Part shown: one piece after another, positions 22,897 through 32,370 of the stretch | How positions within the stretch are numbered: the stretch's first letter is position 1 | Layout of the letters: each line of letters begins with the position of its first letter | Source of the DNA: Xylogone sp. PMI_703 | Lineage: Eukaryota; Ascomycota; Leotiomycetes | DNA: 64,000 bases | Assembly: GCA_021399445.1 (NCBI GenBank) | Contig: JAJTUQ010000004.1 | Location: 6,014,001-6,078,000 of the forward strand | Direction: 5' to 3' | Made by a program: the position numbers and the translations under genes | The notes under the pieces: model-generated | Seen by the model: the letters and a program-made list of their open reading frames with translations, nothing else | Database searches by the model: none | Told to the model about the DNA's origin: nothing

Positions 22897-23391
22897 CTAG
22901 TCTGACGATGATATTTGCCCTCCTAGAAGGCCTGAGTAGTAATAAGAAATACTTGTGTCGTCAGGTATAGTCTTAGCGAAGTTAAATTTTGCAAAGCATA
23001 AGAGGCGTATTGTTGTGATGCTGGTTTTGACGCTTGCCACTGTATCGGCAAGGGTACCTGTGATGGCAATGAATGCATAGCGCTTACAGGGCAGATGATA
23101 TACTCGTCGTTCGATTCCTACGGATGTCTTTAAATGGATCGCCGTTCGGTGCAATAGCAAAGCTACTACGCCATAATTCAACATCCACATCACTGAGGCA
23201 ATCCGTCTTGCAGCCTTGACCGTTTGACTGTCCCAACCAGAAGCAACGGTAGTCAGTTGAATGTTAAGTTCAGGAAATACGGAAAGATGTTTACCGATAA
23301 AACACCTCAGTGTATCGAAATTCGTGCCGTCTTGGTCAACAAATCTAATTATCAATCCTTTGAGCCTAGTAAGCCGCTGGAAACTTTTCAA
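22897..23391 (-). CDS. Unrecognised open frame, doubtful
   Basis: 164-codon open frame. The segment LTRLKGLIIRFVDQDGTNFD through SVFPELNIQLTTVASGWDSQ has the look of a leucine-rich F-box-type protein, but I cannot assign it. The C-terminal third is low in coding character. The surrounding frame upstream (23392-23632) holds several stops, so if a gene existed it is probably decayed. I would treat this as hypothetical. Confidence 0.25.
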   Translation of the reverse strand: MKSFQRLTRLKGLIIRFVDQDGTNFDTLRCFIGKHLSVFPELNIQLTTVASGWDSQTVKAARRIASVMWMLNYGVVALLLHRTAIHLKTSVGIERRVYHLPCKRYAFIAITGTLADTVASVKTSITTIRLLCFAKFNFAKTIPDDTSISYYYSGLLGGQISSSD

Positions 23392-24294
23392 AGCTTGCTA
23401 TTCAATGGATCAAAATATGCTTGCCCGATGTTATTAGCTCATTCTACTTTTTGCGCGAATGTGTTTTTGCCATTGTAGCTAACCCACTGGTTCTTAGTGG
23501 TGCCATATTGGAAATACTCCGTAGTATTGGCTTTGTCCCAAATGATATTTGAGTCTTATCTACGATATCCGTAATTTCAAAGTATGGAAGAGTCCCAGAG
23601 CTATCAGTACAGGGGTCTCGCCGCTGTAGCACTGGAAAATGGGTAACTATAGATCCACAAGATCTGTCAGATAGTTTAAATTAGCGAGCTAAGAGACCTG
23701 GGCCTAGTATAACTTTTTAAGGTGGGATATTCATCCGCCAAAAAAGTTCCACAGACTCCTTTATTTGAGTAAGATATGTGTATGTTCGTACAATAGCTCC
23801 TATTAGATCAGTCGAATCCCAGACCCTATGGAAATTATAGGTTTATTTCTGGTCAGTTATACTTCCAAAATAGCCAGGAGTGTCTTGTTACTCATTAGAT
23901 TAATCCGATCTGCGTATTCTATCATGATTGGAAGGTCAAGCCATTGTAGATACAAGTACAAACTTGGGCCTGTCAAGGTAATTCCGTAAGAACCACAAAT
24001 TAATTAAAAGCTTCACGTACAGGCTGTGAAAGAAATGCATAATCTGCCGTGTCCTCTACCTCTCTCCTAGGGGCCCCTAGATATTCTCAATCAAAGTCAA
24101 CGGACGAGATTTAAAAGTCAACTTCAAACGGTCCGAAGCACGCAAGTTGGATTGTCACTGATATGCTCACTTACCTCTGTTGAAGCGATTTATTGTTTCA
24201 CTGTATAGTTCTCACTTATGTAACTTTTTAGCATAGATAAATAAAACTTTATAATCCGTTAGACTAAAATTTATATCTAACGTGAATCTAATTC
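23392..24294. other. AT-rich gap
   Basis: No supportable gene. The minus-strand frame at 23444-23632 may belong to the same decayed gene as 22897-23391. The last 150 bases are the 3' flank of the GST gene. Confidence 0.4.
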
Positions 24295-25116
24295 TCATTT
24301 AGTAACTACATTACCACCTATCTGGAAACTAGGTTCTTCTGAACCACTTTCGAGATAATCTTTTTGTGAACTCCAGTGTGCTTTTTGGAACGCCTCGAGT
24401 TGTTTACAACGTTCAAATATCCGGTAAATTGTTGGGAATTCTGACTTGAAAAGTTCATCTTGATTTTTCAGACCTAATCGAAGCCAATTCTCGACAGCAG
24501 GCACAAGAACAACATCCGCAAGGGAGATGTTGTCCCCAACGCTGTATTGTCCCGCCATGGTTTTGCTATACTTCTCATACGCCAGCATTCCTCGGGTTTC
24601 ACTCCATTCGAGCCAACTATCCATAACCACATTTGTATTATCCGCTGAATTCGCATTCAACTCGACTACTTTGCGTACCGGGGAGAGATTTGCTAATGGC
24701 TGCCAGTCGGCCACGACTGTATTAACGAGAGTCCGGATTTCTGATCGTGCTGAGATTGCCGCTAATCGTTCCCCATCATTCGCTGACGAAGAAGGCAGCG
24801 GTGGTAATAAATGTGGTGTTACAGTAGGGAATCGCTCTTCGAGAAATTCAAGAATAGAGAAGCTTTGACTAATGACCAGTGGGCTCATTCCCGGATATTC
24901 ATCAGCACTCTCCTCTACTATTAGACAAGGAAGAGAGCAAGATGGTGAAATTTTGTTATAAGGTGCCTGAAGGTGCTCATCACGAGAAGCATCCACATAA
25001 CAGTATTTTACCAGATCATTTAGTCCCTTTAATTGAAGCGCTATTCTGACACGTGTGCTACACGATGAGCGGAAGTAGGTATATAACGTCATTCGAGGAT
25101 TCGACATGGTTTGCAT
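24295..25116 (-). CDS. Zeta-class glutathione S-transferase (maleylacetoacetate isomerase family)
   Basis: 273 residues, apparently intronless. The N-terminal thioredoxin-fold domain begins MTLYTYFRSSCSTRVRIALQLKG and carries the zeta signature SSCSxRVRIAL with the catalytic serine/cysteine pair. The glutathione-binding block ISQSFSILEFLEERFP follows. The all-helical domain contains GDNISLADVVLVPAVENWLRLG. Family members isomerise maleylacetoacetate to fumarylacetoacetate in Phe/Tyr breakdown or act on alpha-haloacids. The protein is about 45 residues longer than a typical isomerase, through an insert near 85-100 (PHLLPPLPSSSANDGER) and an extended tail. No homogentisate dioxygenase or fumarylacetoacetase gene is in the window, so a detoxification role is equally possible. 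Confidence 0.87.
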   Translation of the reverse strand: MQTMSNPRMTLYTYFRSSCSTRVRIALQLKGLNDLVKYCYVDASRDEHLQAPYNKISPSCSLPCLIVEESADEYPGMSPLVISQSFSILEFLEERFPTVTPHLLPPLPSSSANDGERLAAISARSEIRTLVNTVVADWQPLANLSPVRKVVELNANSADNTNVVMDSWLEWSETRGMLAYEKYSKTMAGQYSVGDNISLADVVLVPAVENWLRLGLKNQDELFKSEFPTIYRIFERCKQLEAFQKAHWSSQKDYLESGSEEPSFQIGGNVVTK

Positions 25117-25614
25117 GGTAATTATAAGTTGAATGAAATGAAATCAAAGGAAAAAGTTTACTATTGAACCAAAGAAAACCGGTACGAAAGTAAGCTTACT
25201 AGAGCTAAAATGTAACGAGCACCAGCTAGTCAGATATAAGCAGAAGTGATACCCGGGACTACGAGAGTTGTCCAATAGGAGGGGGGCTCCGCAAAATTCG
25301 CGTGTATCATCGGCTACTGTAGTTGCTTACTTGTACGGGTTCCGCCTGATGGTACTGTAAGAGATAAGAGTTTAAGGTCAGTGCCCTGGAGACTTTAAAC
25401 TCTCAGCTTTATGCTGTTAGTTTCTTTTGACATCATTCAAAGTATCATAGGCAGAAGTACAATTCATGCCCGCTCTGAGATAGATGCAGGATGCGCAATA
25501 AAAGATGTCACGTCCTTTCACGCTGGTTATACCTGGTGAACGACAATACGAGTTTATCAGTGTGGACCAACGGGGAAGAGCACAAGAAGCACCGATGGGA
25601 AGTCAAAAAGCTTA
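25117..25614. other. Upstream region of the GST gene
   Basis: Promoter region of the minus-strand GST. It contains GGAG-N5-CTCC at 25278-25290, about 165 bases before the start codon, similar in half-sites to the palindromes in front of the old yellow enzyme gene. The open frame 25491-25751 is not recognisable. Confidence 0.35.
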
Positions 25615-26708
25615 GTGCATCGGCATGCCATGAGGGAAGAAGGAAAATCGAGGAGGAAAAAGAAGAATTATCCGCAACGGGTTCTTGGTACCTGGATCAT
25701 GGAAGATCAGCCGGGGTTAGATCAGAAACAGAACACCAGCCCTGCGACTAGCAGTTCCGATGTCTCCAGTCGTTCAGGAATGGTCCAGCAGACAAATGAT
25801 AGTGATGTTGCGTCCAATCAGTTCTCAGGTCATCATGCAGTGGAGGATGTCGACCATGGAATACAACTGGCACTCAACCATTTGGCGCACCCCAATCCCA
25901 TAACGGTGCTCGGTGCAGGTCGAGTAGATACTAAAGCTCTGGAACAGATGTTTAATGAATCTTGTTCTCATCTTAGATCCATCGAAAAAGCAATTCTGTG
26001 CGAGAACGCATTGAATACCACAGCATACATATCCACCAGGGATTCTTCTTGGCATTTCTATTACGTCCATCTCTGGACAGGAATAAATGGAATGTTATGC
26101 CGGCGAACAAGAAGAGCGATTTTGCTAACCGATGTAAACACCATCTTCTCAGGACCCTGCGAAACTATATCAGTCTGCAGCAACTGACGGTAGTTGGAAA
26201 TCGCTCCTGGTCACTCATCCATAGTGGATTAAGTGCTGCCATCCTCCTCGCTGTTCTGCGAGAACATTGTCGTAACCCGGAGGCGAAAGAGCTATAAGGG
26301 AGATTGCTTAGCCTGCTAAACGACTTCTGCTTGGAAGAAAAGGAACATGGATCGAAGATTGTGAGGCATGAGCGGTCAAGTCTTCATTCACGTGCTCTAG
26401 CAGTCATGGAATACTTGTTACGTGATAATGCTTACAGCCCCGGAAATGTTGCAAGTCAGGCACTCGATAACGGCAGCCATTCGCCGACTTTAGACCATGG
26501 CCAGCAACAAGGTGTCTTCACCACAATCGATGTACCAGCCACCTATTCAAATTGGAATCCAACTACAACTCTTTTTCAGGAAAGCTTTCCTGAATTAGGC
26601 AATGAGTTATCACTACCGCCGACTCTCCAAGAGGGTTACCTTGGAAGCCTTTTGGATATGTTCATTAGGGCGGAATCATTCGATCCATTAGGTGGATTAG
26701 ATGTTTGA
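25615..26708 (+). pseudogene. Broken Zn2Cys6-type regulator, regulatory domain only
   Basis: The later part matches the C-terminal end of fungal regulatory domains: WSLIHSGLSAAILLAVLREH, NPEAKEL-stop-GRLLSLLNDF, then SRALAVMEYLL and a Gln/Pro/Ser-rich tail ending LGGLDV. An in-frame TAA at 26295-26297 interrupts it; a CAA glutamine there would restore the family pattern. The upstream half (25683 onwards, with FNESCSHLRSIEKAILCEN) lies in another frame, and I could not find an intron joining the two. No zinc cluster is seen upstream. I call it a pseudogene; a complex spliced gene is a weaker alternative. Confidence 0.6.
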
Positions 26709-27558
26709 CACGTCCATTATGCGTGGTATACTGTTTAAGACAACAAAGGGCATCTGCACTACGATAGTTTGTTTTACAGATAGGCTAAGTATGAAAAGAA
26801 AGAAAGACGTAAAGTCATGCTAGTTTCTGTTCTGGTACCCGTCAAAAAATTCTGCGAATTATTGAGCGTACACTCGCGGTGCAAGGAGTCGAATGATGGC
26901 TCTGGAGGAATGGTCAATAATTACTTGAACTTGCGGGTACCTAAACAATTCGTAATCTAGACAGAGGTGCCATCAAGTCGCTGTCGTGGAATATGAACGG
27001 GATGTCATTCTCTGACTGGAGGGATACCACCATGCACAAGGACAGTGTGAGCTTTCAAGGCGTCCTACTTAAAAGCGTTGTCAGCTTGTGCTAACAACGG
27101 AACGGACTGCCTTGATGATAGTAGAGTACTCCTACTCTACCTTTTGCACTAATATGCGCTTGTGGACACATTCCCAGCAGACTAGACAATCGTATCCCAC
27201 GGATAGATCAGGTCTCCGGTTTCCGAGCCATCGATTGTCCTGCGCCAAGTCATGTTTAAGTAAAACTGTGGGTAGATCTTGATTGAGTGTTGAGGGGGTG
27301 GGGGGTTCGGCTCTAGGTTGTCTCCAAGAGTTGGTGTCTGTATCCGGTCACATGGTTGACCACGCGATGTATCTAGTCCTAATCGGGAGTAGTAGCAAAG
27401 TCTCAGGTACCTAGCCCCTGGGACCTCCCATATATACTCCCCATACGTAGCCGTAATATACTCAACCTTCATACCTCCCAATTGACGCATATAGCACTGT
27501 AATCGTAGTATTACGGGTGCCTCGTGCCACGGGAGGGTATACCACTGTATACCGACAG
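26709..27558. other. Intergenic region before the old yellow enzyme gene
   Basis: No gene supported. The open frames 27088-27282 (+) and 27182-27490 (-) overlap each other and have no domains. Near 27528-27550 gtatac is repeated around a 4-bp spacer (gtataccactgtatac). Confidence 0.4.
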
Positions 27559-27604
27559 TTGGAGTTCAGCTCCAAGCGCATTGATACTGTTGGAGCCGCT
27601 CCAA
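27559..27604. promoter_or_regulatory. Twin TTGGAG/CTCCAA palindromes upstream of the OYE gene
   Basis: TTGGAG-TTCAG-CTCCAA at 27559-27575 and TTGGAG-CCG-CTCCAA at 27590-27604. The half-sites are identical and the spacers are 5 and 3 bp. Centres are 30 bp apart, close to three helical turns, and lie about 160-195 bp upstream of the start codon. Inverted half-sites are what dimeric Zn2Cys6 regulators bind. Function is inferred, not shown. Confidence 0.55.
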
Positions 27605-27760
27605 ACACAAGTGGAACTATGATTTAGGAGTTTCCGCCACTGCTGCAGAGGCCGTTTGATTATTAATTCGTTGATACTCACGCACAGCACTTTATTTAAG
27701 ATTTCTATTTACTGCAATCATTTCATCTAGCTCTATTTTTATCTTTGTAGGCAAGAAGCC

Positions 27761-28867
27761 ATGATGGAATCGAAATTGTTTCAGCCTTTACAGGTAGGCG
27801 GGGTTAAACTCGAGCATCGAATCGTGATGGCACCTCTCACTCGCTTTCGCGCAGATGAGGGACACATTCAGTTGCCTATAGCTGCAGAATACTACTCTCA
27901 GCGCGCTTCGATCCCGGGTACTCTTATCATTGCAGAGGCTACACTGATATCTCCTGCTCATGGTGGTTTCCCTAACGCTCCTGGATTATGGACCGATGCA
28001 CAGATTGCGAGTTGGAAAGTAATCACCGATGCTGTTCATGCCCGAAAATGTAGCATTTTTTGCCAACTCATTGCTCCTGGCCGTGCTGCTGACGCGGATG
28101 TGCTATCTAAGAGAAATTACACACTTTTGAGCTCGAGCGCAGTGCCAATTACGGACTCTTCTGCCATCCCGCAAGAAATGACCCCCAATCAAATCCTCTC
28201 CTGCATTGCTGATTTCAAAAAAGCCGCAAAGAATGCAATTCTTGCTGGATTTGACGGTGTGGAAGTCCACGGCGCGAATGGATATCTTGTTGATCAATTT
28301 CTTCAAGACAATTGCAACAAGAGGTGCGACTCATGGGGCGGGAGCGTGGCGAACCGGGCAAAGTTCGCTCTCGAGATTGCCGCTGCGCTCGTGGAGGCTA
28401 TTGGTAAAGATAAAGTCGGATTTCGAATCAGCCCATTCAGCCTCTTTCAGGGGATGAGGATGAAGGACCCAATTCCACAGTTCGCCTATCTCGTTGAGCA
28501 GTTAAAACTCCTCCAATTGGCCTACCTCCACATCATCGAATCACGGGTTAATAACTTTGTGGATGTAGAGAAGACCGACAGTATCGAATTCTTCTTAGAA
28601 ATTTGGGGTAATACCTCTCCAGTCTTTGTAGCTGGCGGCTACACCCCAGAGAATGCTGCCACAGCCGTCGATGATGAATACAAGAATTACGACGTCGCAG
28701 TGGTCTTTGGTCGCCATTTCCTCGCCAACCCAGATCTTCCTTATCGAATCAAACACGGACTGCCCTTGAACAAATATGATCGTGCGAGTTTCTATACGCC
28801 TCTTCTTCCTGTTGGGTACACTGATTATCCGTTCTATTCCGATTTCATTCAAGGGAAGGCTTTATAA
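27761..28867 (+). CDS. Old yellow enzyme-type flavin oxidoreductase
   Basis: 368 residues, single exon. FMN-dependent NADH:flavin oxidoreductase/ene-reductase family, which reduces activated C=C bonds in enones, nitroalkenes and some alkaloid or steroid intermediates. Motifs: MAPLTRFRADEG, EGHIQL, the substrate His/Asn pair with proton-donor Tyr in EVHGANGYLVDQFLQD, FRISPFSLFQGM, VFVAGGYTP and VVFGRHFLANPDLP near the FMN phosphate site. The usual Trp in QLWALGR is Ile here (QLIAPGRAA) and RLSPW reads RISPF, changes near the active site that may alter substrate choice. No targeting signal. Two palindromes lie upstream. Confidence 0.9.
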   Translation: MMESKLFQPLQVGGVKLEHRIVMAPLTRFRADEGHIQLPIAAEYYSQRASIPGTLIIAEATLISPAHGGFPNAPGLWTDAQIASWKVITDAVHARKCSIFCQLIAPGRAADADVLSKRNYTLLSSSAVPITDSSAIPQEMTPNQILSCIADFKKAAKNAILAGFDGVEVHGANGYLVDQFLQDNCNKRCDSWGGSVANRAKFALEIAAALVEAIGKDKVGFRISPFSLFQGMRMKDPIPQFAYLVEQLKLLQLAYLHIIESRVNNFVDVEKTDSIEFFLEIWGNTSPVFVAGGYTPENAATAVDDEYKNYDVAVVFGRHFLANPDLPYRIKHGLPLNKYDRASFYTPLLPVGYTDYPFYSDFIQGKAL

Positions 28868-29390
28868 TGCCAATGTCCTACGAAATGGTGCAAGAAGATC
28901 TTCCGCACACAATTTAGCTCACTTATTTCTTCAATTAAATAGATCTAATGATTCATTTGCTGCATATATCACATGAGAGAGGTGGTCGTTAACTTTCTAT
29001 ACATGAATATCAGCACTGCTACATACAAGTCCCTAAGCATTTGATCCATCTCTATTAAGTCCCCCAGCCAGCAATATAAAATTTATAAGTAACCCGGAAT
29101 CATCAGGTACTTCAGCCTTCAGATAGATCCCTGGCTCAGGTGATATAATATAGTATGAAGTGATATCAAATTAGCCTGTAGACGCTGTAATAATATCTTC
29201 TCTAAATTAGCAGATGCTGACATAGTGTTTATCATGTCTATAAATCTTGCAATTCCCATTTCATCCACTTGGAGTGAACTGAATATATTTGATAAGAAGC
29301 ATTATATAAACTTTGTGCGGATTGATCCTTGCTCGGTATTGACAGCAGTACCTTGCAAACCTGCAAACTGTTGCTCTTGAACTGAACTAG
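28868..29390. other. Gap between OYE and transporter 3' ends
   Basis: About 520 AT-rich bases between convergent genes, holding both 3' UTRs. Nothing else is seen. Confidence 0.45.
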
Positions 29391-30269
29391 CTAATATACA
29401 TGCAGCAACCAGAATACTCGAATCGTTTCAAATGACCAGATTTCATTCACTTTTTTTCGGAGGTCACCAACAGGTAAATTAATCGGCGTTGTACCATCAC
29501 CCCAAAGGGCAGCTGTACCACACCACACTAAAGGCCCACTGGAATTAGTAAACAGGAATTCAAGATATAACGAGAGGTTTGAATGAGAATATGCATGATA
29601 ATAAAACTACAGTAAATCCAAGAACCGCCAAAGCCATATTGACGCTATGGTTATCAACTAACATCATATCCAGGGCGAGGAACATGTGTAGAAAATCTGG
29701 AAAGACAAAAAGTATGAGCAGCGCCCATGAGCTTCTTATGACAGCAACAGTCAAGAGGACGGTGATTATGAACCAAGGCCACGCGAACAGTGAGAGCGCC
29801 TGGTAAAATTCGTTACTTAACTCGTTCGTGGTCAAGTCTGTATAAGCGGTAAGGACGCCAGTGCCGGGCAGAAACAGCATTCCGTAGGCCGCGTTGAAAG
29901 CGCCATATGTCTTAAAAGCAGTGGCACCGAACTTTGCGTTGATTAGTAGATAATCAGGGCAAATGTGATTGTGAAGTCATGTTCGCTTACAGTATTTCCA
30001 GCAACGAACTCCATGATACCAGCAATAACCTGACATAATCCTCCATACACAATAAGCGCAGGTACAATGATGTTATCATGTTTAACTCCTCGGGCATGAA
30101 TTCCGGTAACAGATACCAAGAAAACACTGGTTCCAAAAGCAATAAACGCTAACGGTGCAGGGTTGGCAAAGTTACGTTTAACATACGGAAGGGCAATTTG
30201 GTCACGAGGCGATAACGTCACCGAAGTGACCTGCCGTTCTAAATCAGACGATTGAAGCTCCTTCGTCAT
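29391..30269 (-). CDS. GPR1/FUN34/YaaH (ATO) acetate/ammonium-type transporter
   Basis: Plasma-membrane transporter family of six TM helices. Exon 1 has NFANPAPLAFIAFGTSVF, carrying the family NPAPLG/L-type motif, and ends GNT. A clean intron (about 29881-29943, branch site ctaatc) joins to FGATAFKTYGAFNAAYGMLF. Reading straight on, the protein stops at 29560 with FSFKPLVIS, losing part of the last helix. A conserved-looking tail (WCGTAALWGDGTTPINLPVGDL) follows in another frame. Both join perfectly if 29528-29594 is a 67-nt intron: it has a good branch site (tactaat) and an acceptor ctttag, but its donor is GC (gcatat) instead of GT. So either a GC-AG intron or a donor mutation that truncates the protein. 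Confidence 0.75.
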
Positions 30270-31010
30270 TGTTATGTTGCTATGTTGAGAGTGGATAACA
30301 GGCGGACAGCAGGCGGACTGACGGTTGGTGCAAAATACTAGATAAAGGACAAACGGAGAACGCCGACATGATTTATGAAGGGTTAACCCGCGGCTCTTAT
30401 CTTGTATACTGTTCCTAAGTAGAGAGGCTTATCGACAGAGGTAGGCTAAATGTCCTCTCAAGACCTATACCGTAACGCCATGTCTTAGCGGATGTAAAGT
30501 AGCCTTATTGGCCATAGATAGAAGTGGAGTTCGACCCCAACTTTGGCTTTGACATGTTGTGGAGAAATTGCGGAGTTAGTGCCTAGTATAGAATCGAGTA
30601 TCCACAGTCTATGTAAGTCCTGGGGCAATAGCTGTCCAGATATTCTCTTAAGAAGTTGGGGTCAGGTTTGAATCTCCAATATCGTCAAGGATAGTCTCCA
30701 GTTATATCTGTGAGGATAAATAGACATTATTGGCTGCAAACAATTGCTGTACCCAATTCATGAAATGGATTGACGTTGAACAGTTCTGAGAAGAGCAATA
30801 GAATGGGACTGTGAGTGTACAATTGTTGCTGAGAGACGCAGGTTAAGGTGAGCGAGGAGTTAAGTAGGTACTCATAATATCCATATTTACACGTAAAGGT
30901 GTACAAAGCTCGGTGGATAAGTTATAGAGAATATATTTCAAACAAGAAACTATAACCAATCTATATATAACTTCATTTCGCACATATTGAAATTTTCATC
31001 ATCACTTAGT
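30270..31010. other. Transporter promoter region
   Basis: Upstream of the ATO-type transporter. 30524-30540 (gtggagttcgaccccaa) is a degenerate relative of the OYE-promoter palindrome (13 of 17 positions). No gene is seen. Confidence 0.35.
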
Positions 31011-31127
31011 GTCGGTTCACACGGGAACGTGGTAACTAATCGTACGCAACGTACGCCCGATATTAGGGGGTATTGCGTGTATTGATTGAGGTACGAAGAT
31101 TCTAAGTGTAGACGTAGCCTACGAAAG
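31011..31127 (+). repeat. 117-bp dispersed repeat, copy A
   Basis: Begins gtcggttcacacgggaac and ends gcctacgaaag. It matches 45723-45839 over the full 117 bp with six differences, four of them transitions. It contains a near-palindrome gtagacgtagcctac. It is followed after 11 bp by atgcttaaatccacttgac (31137-31155), a word also found at 45332-45350. Confidence 0.85.
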
Positions 31128-32370
31128 AATATGGGTATGCTTAAATCCACTTGACTGTTTTCTTATTTTCACTTTACACAGACCACCTCGCCGATGTTGG
31201 CTGTCTGACGTGACTCTTCTCCACATACATTTTATTAATAATATTAAGTAACAACCGATTACCGGTACATAACTACAATCATACTATGACCGTCTTTTTC
31301 TACACCGCATATATGGTGGAGATCTAAGCTTTCAGACTCAACTTTACAGTAAGCAATAACTATTGCTACAGCTATGGCCATATCATGTAATATATATAGA
31401 CTTGCTATAGCTCTCAGAATATACAATGTTCGCGATAAACAAGCGAAGAGGGTGACTTATATTTGCGATCGAGGCGGTCAATACCAATCCAAAGGCAAAA
31501 ACCTTGATGTTTATCCTTCCAAATAGTACAATAGTTCTACGAAAAAGTGTAGCTCTAAAATGAAAGTAATAACAAAAATAGATAGCAATAACTAGAAAGT
31601 CCAGGTTATAGAGGATATTCATAACCATAATACTTTTACATTAGCTGTGGCCTATTTAGCACATAGAAATAATGCACTAGACCTTCATATATGTGCTTTG
31701 ACTCTTATCCAAGGCTAAAGCTAAAATCCGGAATACTGTCACACTCCACAGCTACGGTATGAGTAATAGAATCAATTCTGTGCGAAGTCTTGAAATATTT
31801 ACAGAGAGCTCGAATATGTGGTGGTGGCGCACAGGCCACCGCTATCACGTGCCTTGGAACCTCACTCGCTTCTTGGCCTTGCCGGCACCGGCACCACGTT
31901 TGCCCGAACCCCGTGACCGGGTCGTCACAAATATCCCGTAATTATATTATAATAGTTAATGACTTCTGGTTATGGGCGGTTACAGTGGTCAATGGCTTAT
32001 AATTATGGGTAATTATAGTGGTACACAACCTAGAATTATAGGCTGGTATACCGTATGTTTTCCCATAACACGTGACTTAACTATGCTCTGGTCTCACCTT
32101 TGGAAATTGTGCCTTAAAACTGTTTTCTTATAATTTATTTATTTTATTTCAACATGTCCTGAGCATGGTGTCTCTCTGAGAAATGTTCTGCTTACCTCCG
32201 TAGCTTGCTTCTCTATGCTTAATGTTTACGTTTCTAGATACGCCGCTCCGGCGCTACATTTTCCCGACAGCCCCCTTTTCAGCTCACCATCCCGAACCTT
32301 TTTTTGTAAACGCTTCCTCTGCACGCATTTCTCTGTTGTATGTGTGTGATGCCAGAGGCAGACAAGCGCA
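31128..32370. other. AT-rich gap
   Basis: No gene supported; open frames 31383-31628 and 31759-32002 are composition-driven. Around 31930-32050 there are several near-copies of aattatgggtaattata-type words. The last 100 bases are the promoter of the glycosyltransferase. Confidence 0.4.

Noticed and set aside
31383..31628. Hydrophobic AT-rich open frame resembling a membrane protein.
   Set aside because: Composition alone (poly-TA codons) explains the Ile/Phe/Tyr richness; no family pattern.
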